A stretch of 64,000 bases of DNA, from NCBI RefSeq assembly GCF_002243345.2, contig NZ_CP022655.2:399001-463000 (forward strand), given 5' to 3'. The DNA comes from Paenibacillus sp. RUD330 (lineage in GTDB: Bacteria; Bacillota; Bacilli; Paenibacillales; Paenibacillaceae). Within the stretch, counting starts at the first letter, position 1; every line of letters starts with the position of its first letter. A program made the position numbers and the translations under genes. The notes under the pieces are model-generated. The model was not told where the DNA came from. It saw only the letters and a list, made by a program, of their open reading frames with translations, and did no database searches. Of this stretch, positions 58,351 to 64,000 are shown one piece after another.

Positions 58351-58365
58351 TTATAATGATTATAA
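58351..58365. promoter_or_regulatory. Perfect PerR box
   Basis: TTATAATGATTATAA is identical to the PerR consensus TTATAATNATTATAA of B. subtilis. It is 37 bases upstream of the truncated Fur-like gene and would give peroxide- or metal-responsive control. Confidence 0.85.
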
Positions 58366-58401
58366 ATTAGTATTTATTATATTTAAGGAGTTGACCTGAG
58401 G

Positions 58402-58719
58402 ATGAAACGTCTGCCTGTCTCTGTGCTTGAAAATCCAGCCGTCATGCCGCCCGGATTTCAAGAAGCGCTGCGTCTGCTGGAGAGGAAGGGAATCGCACTG
58501 ACGGCCGCCAGGTACGATCTCTTGCAATGCATATACAGCTCGGATGCCAGTGTCTCGGTGGAGCAGCTCGTGGATATTCTGTCGGGCAGCCACCGCATGC
58601 TTGGAGCGACGATGGTCTACAGTTATCTGCGCGTCTTCAAGCGGCTCGGTCTCGTGCGCGAGCTCGACGCCCGCTACAGCGCCCGCCGCTACGAAGCCGT
58701 CCGGACTCCGGCGGTATAA
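58402..58719 (+). CDS. Fur-family protein reduced to the DNA-binding domain
   Basis: The 105-residue protein aligns with the N-terminal winged helix of Fur/PerR/Zur: KGIALTAARYDLLQCIY, SVEQLVDILSGSHRMLGATMVYSYLRVFKRLGLVRELDA, then YSARRYEAV. It ends where the C-terminal dimer and metal-binding domain (the HHH and CxxC motifs) should begin, and about 40 to 50 residues are missing. AAGGAGTTGACCTGAGG precedes the ATG. The stop is a clean TAA with no visible continuation in other frames. It could be a dominant competitor of full Fur/PerR, a specialised regulator, or a degraded gene; the PerR box upstream suggests it is still regulated. Confidence 0.75.
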   Translation: MKRLPVSVLENPAVMPPGFQEALRLLERKGIALTAARYDLLQCIYSSDASVSVEQLVDILSGSHRMLGATMVYSYLRVFKRLGLVRELDARYSARRYEAVRTPAV

Positions 58720-58842
58720 CCGCCCGGGAGCCTGAGCCGGAGGAAACGGCTTCCTGCTTAAGAAGAATAAGGAGGGCGACCGTGCGTGAAGCGCTCCCAA
58801 CTGTGACAGCTGCGTGAAGCTTTTCGCAAACTGCAATCTTTC

Positions 58843-58925
58843 CCCGGCCACGGCTCGTAAAGGAAAACAAGGCGTATTCCTCATGCAGGAAGACGCTGGA
58901 AAAGCTCCCGTGCCGGGGTTTTTCT
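58843..58925 (+). terminator. Long-loop terminator-like structure
   Basis: CCCCGGCCACGG (about 58844) can pair with CCGTGCCGGGG (about 58908), followed by TTTTTC. The 50-base loop has further self-complementarity. The interval 58720-59060 otherwise holds only the Fur box. Confidence 0.5.
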
Positions 58926-58936
58926 CTAATTGACAT

Positions 58937-58951
58937 TGAGAATCATTATCA
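58937..58951. promoter_or_regulatory. Fur box upstream of the AraC-type gene
   Basis: TGAGAATCATTATCA matches the 7-1-7 Fur consensus TGATAATNATTATCA with one mismatch. It follows TTGACA-like DNA at 58930 and lies 110 bases before the AraC-type start. Confidence 0.8.
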
Positions 58952-59060
58952 ATTATGATGAAGGAACAATCGGCATCGTCTTCCCGGGCCGGCGTCCGGC
59001 GGAGATGAGCGCCGGGCTGTCCGGCGACTACGGAATGGCAGGAAAGGACGGTGGAGGCTC

Positions 59061-59855
59061 ATGAGCGGAGTGGAGAGACATAGACTGGATGCGCCGGTGC
59101 CTCATACACTGGATGATTTGTGGTTCAAGCTGCGGGATGCCGCTCCATGCGGCATTGAAGTGGATAACGGCAGGCTGAAGCCGGAGTGGGAGGGAGACTT
59201 CCGGCTGATCGCCCTGACGGCGGGAGCCGGCAGGCTTGTAGCGGGGGAGCGCAGCCTTCCGCTGCGCGCGGGATCGGTGTACATCAGCTTCCCGGGCGAG
59301 CCGCTCCGGGCAACGGCGGATTCGGCGCACCGGATGGAGATGTTCATCTTCCGGTTCACGGTGATGAAGGATTCCGCGGCGGACAGGGGAGCAACGGAGT
59401 CCGTGCAGGATCCCTTTCCCCGGGTAGAGGAAGTAGCGGCCTATCCTGCCGTGGCGCTCACCTCCCTGTGCAAGTCCATCTGCGCCTGCTGGGGCAGTCT
59501 GGACATGCTGGAGAGATTCCGCGGACAATCGGTGTTCGTCGATCTGCTGCATCGCCTGTTCAAGGAAGCCCAGTCGGGAACGGACCAAGAGCTGGATGCG
59601 GCGCTGGAAGTCGTCCGCACCTATATCGAGCAGCATTATGAGCAGGAGCTGACCGTGAAAAAGCTCGCCGAAATGTCGAGAATAAGCCCGCGGCATCTGA
59701 TGCGTTTGTTCAAGGAAAACTACGGCGTCAGCATCAGCGATTACATCAAGGCGCTGAAAAATCCCGGAAAGCAGGCTGCCCCGGTCATGCCGCGCAGCAC
59801 GATCAAGGAGAAGTTCCGCAGGCCGGGACCGGCGAATTACCGCGCGGATGCTTAA
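59061..59855 (+). CDS. AraC-family regulator lacking the second HTH (Btr-like, truncated)
   Basis: The 264-residue protein has an N-terminal cupin-type sensor (residues 20-115) and the first AraC HTH (VRTYIEQHYEQELTVKKLAEMSRISPRHLMRLFKENYGVSISDYIKALK). It then diverges into a basic tail (NPGKQAAPVMPRSTIKEKFRRPG) and stops; the second HTH, which AraC proteins need, is missing. No continuation is visible in the other frames. A Fur box upstream suggests an iron-responsive Btr-type siderophore regulator as ancestor. It may be a decaying gene or a one-HTH regulator. Confidence 0.75.
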   Translation: MSGVERHRLDAPVPHTLDDLWFKLRDAAPCGIEVDNGRLKPEWEGDFRLIALTAGAGRLVAGERSLPLRAGSVYISFPGEPLRATADSAHRMEMFIFRFTVMKDSAADRGATESVQDPFPRVEEVAAYPAVALTSLCKSICACWGSLDMLERFRGQSVFVDLLHRLFKEAQSGTDQELDAALEVVRTYIEQHYEQELTVKKLAEMSRISPRHLMRLFKENYGVSISDYIKALKNPGKQAAPVMPRSTIKEKFRRPGPANYRADA

Positions 59856-59924
59856 TCCGGCCGATTCCGGGTAAAAATGAACGGGCAAGGCATTCTACGG
59901 TTACCCGGGAAAGGGGCGGCGCCC

Positions 59925-60200
59925 ATGCCGCAGGATCGGCCGGTCAAGGAAGGCAACGGCTATGTCATTCGCCGTGAAGGCGTGACCGCAGGAGAAATTA
60001 CGTATATTCCGTCAGACGGAATATGGATCGTCGACCATACATTCGTGGACCCGGAATTCCGCGGGCAGCAGCTGGCTGGAACTCTCCTCCAGGCTGTCGT
60101 CGACGACGCCAGGAAAGCCGGCGTCAAGATCGAGCCCGCATGCTCCTATGCCGCTGCGCAGTTCAAGCGCCGCAAGGATTACGCCGACGTCCGCGCCTGA
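59925..60200 (+). CDS. Small GNAT-type acetyltransferase (YidJ/YjdJ-like)
   Basis: The 91-residue protein has the compact GNAT fold of the YjdJ group: GEITYIPSDGIWIVDHTFVDPEFRGQQLAGTLLQAVVDDARKAGVKIEPACSYAAAQFKRRKDY. The acetyl-CoA loop is EFRGQQLAGTL. These are short single-domain acetyltransferases of unknown substrate. AAAGGGGCGGCGCCC precedes the ATG at 59925, and an upstream in-frame extension lacks support. The gene starts 70 bases after the truncated AraC. Confidence 0.88.
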   Translation: MPQDRPVKEGNGYVIRREGVTAGEITYIPSDGIWIVDHTFVDPEFRGQQLAGTLLQAVVDDARKAGVKIEPACSYAAAQFKRRKDYADVRA

Positions 60201-60276
60201 GAGCCGGGGGCTCCCGGCGATGGATGTGTTCTCTGGGCGTGCGCGTCTTGCAGGATAGGATGAGCTATCTTCGTCC

Positions 60277-60312
60277 GCAGCCAGCCTCTGCCTTCCGGCA
60301 GAGGCTGGCTGC
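60277..60312. repeat. Perfect 16-bp inverted repeat
   Basis: GCAGCCAGCCTCTGCC and GGCAGAGGCTGGCTGC pair around TTCC. No T tract follows, so it may be a rho-independent-like barrier or a structured 3-prime end of the GNAT message. A TGG-TATAAT extended -10 for the next gene lies at 60400-60408. Confidence 0.85.
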
Positions 60313-60498
60313 GCTTGCCGTGCAACCAATTGCATGCAAAGGGCGTCAAATAGGAGAGTCCTAGTTGATTCTACCAGTATCCGCATCTCGGTCCGGCTAT
60401 GGTATAATACTAGGGAATCTGCCCTTATCCCTATGGGGCAGCCCCTTACCCCGTTCAGCGAGGCTGCTTACGGGAAGCAGAGAGGAAGGAACCTTTAC

Positions 60499-61629
60499 AT
60501 GGAAAATCAAACTTCCCCGCAAACACAAGCAGGGACATTAGAGCCAGGAATCGCCAATCTGTTGGCGGCAATTTCCGGCGAACTGGATCGTGAAGTAGAG
60601 AACGGCCTTCCGGGAGAAGAGGCGGAAGCGCTGCTCGGCATGCTTGGCGAAGCGCGGCAGGCGCTGGAAGCCGGCGAGCATGCGGCGGCGGAAGGGTTCC
60701 TGTCCTCCATGAAGGAACGCAAACCGGAGATGGCTCCTTTGCAGGGAGCCCTTGTATACACGATTATCGCCCAGCAGCAGTGGGACCGCGCCAAGGAGCA
60801 GGAGGAAGTGCTGCTTCAGATGGCTGCGAATCCGGAGCAGGCAGGCGACTTCCAGGGCATGGTGGCGAGCCAGCTGAGCGCGCTCGGCCATGACGGCCGC
60901 GCTGCCGAGAAGCTGGAAGCTCTGATTGCCAAGCTTCCGGGACGCGAGGCCGACTTCGTTCCGCTTCTCTCGGCCGTCTACGTGAGATTGGGACGCCAGG
61001 AAGAATCGTGGAGCATCATCGAGCAGGCACTGCCGGAAGAAGGCCGGGAATCGGTTGTCCATCTTCCGCTGGTCGTATCGGCCGTCAATCGTGTCATCGA
61101 CCTCAAGAAGTGGGATGTGTGGGCCAAGATCCAGCTCCGCGTCCGCCGTTATCTGAAGTCGCTCACCGACGAGAACGAGCAGCTCCGCGCCCGCGTCGTG
61201 CTTCTCTTGGAATGCCAGGCCTACATGCAGGCGGGACGCTTCCGCGAAGCGGAAATCTACGCCGAGCTGGCATACGGCATGGACAGCCATAACGAAGAGG
61301 TCCGCGAGCTGCGCAAGCAGATGCAGGAGATGCATGGACTCAGCAAAGAGCTGGAAAAAATGCGCAAGGATGCCGGCATTCATCCGGGCATCGCCATCCG
61401 CAACATGGAGTGGTATTACGCCGAGTTCAACGAGGAGGCGGCCGTCAGCCTTCGCGCGAGCCTTCCGGAGGAAGTGCTTTCTCGCATCGATGCCGAGCCC
61501 GAGAAGCTGATGCACGGCATCCTGCAGCTCCGCTTCCGCTATCCGGCCTTCTACCGCCGCTACCAGGAAGAATGGCAGGAAGTATACAAGCAAAAGCAAG
61601 CCGAGCTGGGTCAGCCGGCCGGCAAATAA
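60499..61629 (+). CDS. TPR-type helical protein
   Basis: The 376-residue cytoplasmic protein is all-helical with recurrent 34-residue-like units (LLGMLGEARQALEAGEHAAAEGFLSSMKE, YTIIAQQQWDRAKEQEEVLLQM, LLSAVYVRLGRQEESWSIIEQAL, CQAYMQAGRFREAEIYAELAYGM), typical of tetratricopeptide repeats. The last third (residues 280-376) is charged and coiled-coil-like, with RYPAFYRRYQEEWQEVYKQK. There is no catalytic motif, so it is probably a scaffold. AGAGGAAGGAACCTTTAC precedes the ATG. It converges with modB, with a strong terminator between. Confidence 0.75.
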   Translation: MENQTSPQTQAGTLEPGIANLLAAISGELDREVENGLPGEEAEALLGMLGEARQALEAGEHAAAEGFLSSMKERKPEMAPLQGALVYTIIAQQQWDRAKEQEEVLLQMAANPEQAGDFQGMVASQLSALGHDGRAAEKLEALIAKLPGREADFVPLLSAVYVRLGRQEESWSIIEQALPEEGRESVVHLPLVVSAVNRVIDLKKWDVWAKIQLRVRRYLKSLTDENEQLRARVVLLLECQAYMQAGRFREAEIYAELAYGMDSHNEEVRELRKQMQEMHGLSKELEKMRKDAGIHPGIAIRNMEWYYAEFNEEAAVSLRASLPEEVLSRIDAEPEKLMHGILQLRFRYPAFYRRYQEEWQEVYKQKQAELGQPAGK

Positions 61630-61683
61630 CAGCAATAATAGCCTGATCGTGATCAGCGGCAATGAACGGCGTCGAAGCCGTTG

Positions 61684-61728
61684 AAAAAGGCCGGGCAACG
61701 TCATTGACATGACGTTGTCCGGCCTTTT
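61684..61728. terminator. Bidirectional terminator between the TPR and modB genes
   Basis: AAAAAGGCCGGGCAACGTCAT pairs with ATGACGTTGTCCGGCCTTTT with one mismatch around a four-base loop. Confidence 0.92.
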
Positions 61729-61735
61729 GATGTTC

Positions 61736-62413
61736 CTAGCGTTTCGCCGGCTTGGTGCCGGTGAAGAGCAGCAGGAGGAAGGAGATCAGGATGATGGCGG
61801 CGGTCCATGCCCATGCCATCGCGGTGCGGCCGGCGTCGACAGCCACGTAGATGGCCGTCGGCACGGTCTGCGTAATGCCGGGAATGTTGCCTGCGATCAT
61901 GAGCGTGGCGCCGAACTCGCCGAGGCTGCGCGCGAATCCGAGCAGGAGAGCGCTGAGCAGGGAGCGGGCAGCCAGCGGGAGGGCGACGTGGCGAAGCACC
62001 TGCCCCTCGCTTGCTCCGGCGGACCGGGCAGCCTGCTCCAGCTCCGGCTCGATGCCGGCGAAGCCGGTCTTCATCGTCTGATAGACCAGCGGGAAGGAGA
62101 CCACGACGGCCGCGACGACCGCGGCCCATGGCGTAAAGACGAGCGGAGCGGAGAATATGGCTTCGATCGTCTTGCCAAGGAAGCTGCGGCGGCCGAGCGC
62201 CACGAGAAGCACGAAGCCCACGACCGTCGGGGGAAGCACGAGGGGGAGCAGGAACGCGGTTTCAAGCAGCAGCTTCCCCCTGAACCTGGATCTGCTCATG
62301 AGCCGTGCGGCCGCCGTGCCGGCTGCGAGGGCGACAACGCTCGCCAGCAGAGCTACTTTCAGAGAGAGGATGACCGGCGGCCAAAACTGCTGCCAGTCTA
62401 TCGGCGCCGGCAT
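61736..62413 (-). CDS. modB: Molybdate ABC transporter permease
   Basis: The 225-residue permease has five to six hydrophobic segments and the ModB hallmarks ETAFLLPLVLPPTVVGFVLLVALG, the EAA loop LEQAARSAGASEGQVLRHVALPLAARSLL and RSLGEFGATLMIAGNIPG. Its ATG overlaps the modA stop (TAATG). The ATPase gene modC, usually next, is absent; a terminator follows. Confidence 0.95.
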   Translation of the reverse strand: MPAPIDWQQFWPPVILSLKVALLASVVALAAGTAAARLMSRSRFRGKLLLETAFLLPLVLPPTVVGFVLLVALGRRSFLGKTIEAIFSAPLVFTPWAAVVAAVVVSFPLVYQTMKTGFAGIEPELEQAARSAGASEGQVLRHVALPLAARSLLSALLLGFARSLGEFGATLMIAGNIPGITQTVPTAIYVAVDAGRTAMAWAWTAAIILISFLLLLFTGTKPAKR

Positions 62414-63264
62414 TATTTCGGATCCGTGAAGCCGAAGCTCTTGAACACGGCCATAGCATCTTCGGATTGAAGATACGCATAGAACCGCTCAGCCTCGGAC
62501 CGATGCTTCGTCGCTTTGACGATGGCGGCGGGATAACGGATGGACGGATAGGACGCCGGATCCACTTCGTAGGCGACGGCTGCTTTGGCGGAAGCCTGCG
62601 CATCGGTCCGGTAGACAAAGCCTGCATCCGCGTTGCCGGTTTCCACCGCCTGCAGGACGGCTTTCACATCCTTGGCCTGAACGAGCTTGTCCTTCAAGGC
62701 GTCCCACCGGCCGGCCTTGGCCAGCGCTTCCTGGGCGTATTGTCCGGCCGGGACGCTCTCCGGAATGCCGATGGCGATCTTGCTGAAAGCCTGTCCGGCG
62801 AGAGCGTCAAGGGAAGAGATGCTTGGGTCGGCCCCTTTTGGCACGATGACGACAAGCGAATTGCCGAGAAGATCGCGGGAATCCTCTGCGGCGACGAGAT
62901 TTTGATCCACGAGCGCCTTCATGTTTTTGGACGAAGCGGAGAGGAACAGGTCAGCGGGAGCTCCCTGTTCGATCTGTTTTTGCAGGGTGCCGGAAGCGCC
63001 GAAGTTGAAATGAAGGGAAATGCTTGGATTGGCGGCTTCAAAAGCGGCCTTGATCTCGTCCAATGCTCCGGTCAGGCTGGCCGCCGCGGACACCGTCAGC
63101 TCGGCGGGCGGGGCGGAGGAGGCTGGCGGAGAGGCGGCTGCGGAGGTGCCGCCGCTGCCGTCCGGCTGCGTATTGGCTTGCTTGCTGCCGCAAGCGGCGG
63201 CAGCAAGCAGCATGAGACCGGCTAGAAGGAACAGGAAAGCTTTCATTCGTATTGATTTCAGCAT
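62413..63264 (-). CDS. modA: Molybdate-binding lipoprotein
   Basis: The 283-residue lipoprotein has a signal ending LLAAAACG and a Ser/Pro linker. The ModA core follows: LTVSAAASLTGALDEIKAAFEAANP, FNFGASGTLQKQIEQGAPADLFLSAS, LLGNSLVVIVPKG, and the C-terminal SAEAERFYAYLQSEDA-type block. The oxyanion-binding Ser/Ala and Asn/Gly positions are present. GGAGTGAGAGAAA precedes the ATG at 63264. It is divergent from an HTH/PBP-like regulator gene. Confidence 0.95.
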   Translation of the reverse strand: MLKSIRMKAFLFLLAGLMLLAAAACGSKQANTQPDGSGGTSAAASPPASSAPPAELTVSAAASLTGALDEIKAAFEAANPSISLHFNFGASGTLQKQIEQGAPADLFLSASSKNMKALVDQNLVAAEDSRDLLGNSLVVIVPKGADPSISSLDALAGQAFSKIAIGIPESVPAGQYAQEALAKAGRWDALKDKLVQAKDVKAVLQAVETGNADAGFVYRTDAQASAKAAVAYEVDPASYPSIRYPAAIVKATKHRSEAERFYAYLQSEDAMAVFKSFGFTDPK

Positions 63265-63414
63265 TTTCTCTCACTCCAAGTATGGTTTTATATGATCTAG
63301 TTATAATTAGGATGATTATATATAGATGCAGCGAAGCTGTAAATCCCTAAACCGGCATCATCCGCTATAATAAACGGCATAGAGCGATAGCGGGACAAAA
63401 GAGGAGATCAAACC

Positions 63415-64000
63415 ATGAATCAGGAACCATCCTATACGGTCGAGGAAGTGGCCCAGCTGCTTCGGATCTCGAAGCTGACCGTCTACGACCTTGTCAAGAA
63501 AGGCCGGCTTCCCGCTTACCGGGTAGGGAAGCAGATGCGCGTGGACGCTACCGATCTGGAGGCTTATAAGGCGAAGTCCAAAAACCAGACCGCCGTCTTG
63601 GGCCTCAAGGATGTCGCGGGAAGCAGCTTCGCAGGAGCGAAGGAAGGTCCTGGCGGGGATGCGGCGAGCGGGGCTTCGGGTGTTCGCCGGCACGAGCCGG
63701 AGGACGGGAGCGGGGGGATTCCCGGCGGAGATGTCCGCTCCGGCGAAGGCTCTTCCTCTATGCAAGCGGGCAGAGTCTCTCATGCGGTTGCTCCGCGGCA
63801 TCAGCTCGTCATCACCGGACAGGACATCAGTCTCGATCTGCTGACTTCCTTCATGGAGAAGGCGAACGGAACCAGGCCTCTGCGCTCCCATGCCGGCAGC
63901 CTGGACAGCCTGATCCAAATGTACAAGGGAGAAGCGGATATCGTGAGCACGCATCTATGGGATGGGGATACGGGAGAGTACAATCTCCCGTATATCACCC
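63415..64000 (+). CDS. Excisionase-type HTH plus PBP-like regulator (partial)
   Basis: The gene starts at the ATG at 63415 (after GAGGAGATCAAACC) and runs off the right edge, with 195 complete codons. Residues 6-56 are a MerR/excisionase-type HTH (YTVEEVAQLLRISKLTVYDLVKKGRLPAYRVGKQMRVDATDLEAY). A Gly/Ser-rich linker of about 70 residues follows, then the start of a PBP-like domain (LVITGQDISLDLLTSFMEKA ... SLIQMYKGEADIVSTHLWD). This HTH_17 + PBP_like architecture is that of regulators found beside molybdate or tungstate transporters. It probably controls modAB across the 150-base divergent interval. Confidence 0.85.
   Translation, partial: MNQEPSYTVEEVAQLLRISKLTVYDLVKKGRLPAYRVGKQMRVDATDLEAYKAKSKNQTAVLGLKDVAGSSFAGAKEGPGGDAASGASGVRRHEPEDGSGGIPGGDVRSGEGSSSMQAGRVSHAVAPRHQLVITGQDISLDLLTSFMEKANGTRPLRSHAGSLDSLIQMYKGEADIVSTHLWDGDTGEYNLPYIT

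Noticed and set aside
58843-58925. Structured RNA or riboswitch before the AraC-type gene
   Set aside because: I cannot match it to any known aptamer; the pairing is explained by a long-loop terminator.

Overview
This 64 kb window has the base composition and gene content of a high-GC, Gram-positive, endospore-forming Firmicute of the Paenibacillus type. The evidence is strong AGGAGG-type ribosome binding sites, sigma-A-like promoters, Bacillus-style regulatory boxes (CstR, PerR, Fur, LexA/SOS, cre), a YkoEDC-type thiamine-precursor transporter, HssRS-like and YheO/DauR-like regulators, glycoside hydrolases of families 43 and 2, and many MFS exporters. I saw no rRNA, tRNA or CRISPR. This is my reading of one sequence; no database was searched.

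Layout. 0-1.4 kb: end of an unknown gene, a CtaM-like cytochrome oxidase assembly protein and a small lipoprotein. 1.5-5.8 kb: a sulfide/persulfide detoxification cluster (cstR, tusA, dsrE-like, rhodanese, tusA-rhodanese fusion, rhodanese-persulfide dioxygenase fusion, tauE-like exporter) with four copies of one 16-bp CstR-type operator. 6.2-11.6 kb: a papain-like C92-type protein, a small conserved protein, a sigma factor fused to DUF1835, a cold shock protein and a lipoprotein with a degenerate M28 peptidase domain. 11.8-15.2 kb: ykoE-ecfA-ecfT behind a TPP riboswitch. 15.2-19.4 kb: tauCAB-ssuD for sulfonate sulfur. 19.6-21.3 kb: a TetR regulator and an aldo/keto reductase, divergent. 21.4-32.9 kb: a carbohydrate locus with two GH43 proteins, an ArsR-type regulator fused to a beta-rich domain, an ABC sugar importer, a GH2 enzyme and two cre-like sites. 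33.1-37.3 kb: a D-amino-acid operon (YheO/DauR-type regulator, DSD1-type PLP enzyme, N-acyl-D-amino-acid deacylase, RidA).

37.5-45.6 kb: a 57-residue orphan, an SDR dehydrogenase, two secreted proteins carrying copper-amine-oxidase-N-like (stalk) domains, the second also with a collagen region and a C1q/BclA-like head, a TetR regulator, and an HssRS-like two-component system. 45.9-49.6 kb: an SgrR-type regulator with a divergent 57-residue peptide, and a subtilase. 49.8-53.4 kb: two MFS exporters and a Cys-rich HTH regulator. 53.7-55.5 kb: a compact phage-derived module in which an XRE repressor and an ImmA/IrrE protease face two small membrane proteins, one LLH-holin-like, across a divergent promoter region holding an SOS box. 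55.7-60.2 kb: a metallo-beta-lactamase-fold protein, a 14-TM MFS exporter, a Fur-family DNA-binding domain with no metal/dimer domain behind a perfect PerR box, an AraC protein lacking its second HTH behind a Fur box, and a small GNAT. 60.5-64 kb: a TPR-type protein, modAB without modC, and a divergent HTH plus PBP-like regulator that runs off the end.

The best candidates for something new are the SOS-box XRE/ImmA/holin module, the truncated Fur behind PerR and Fur-like boxes, the sigma-DUF1835 fusion with an internal start, and the stalk-collagen-head protein.
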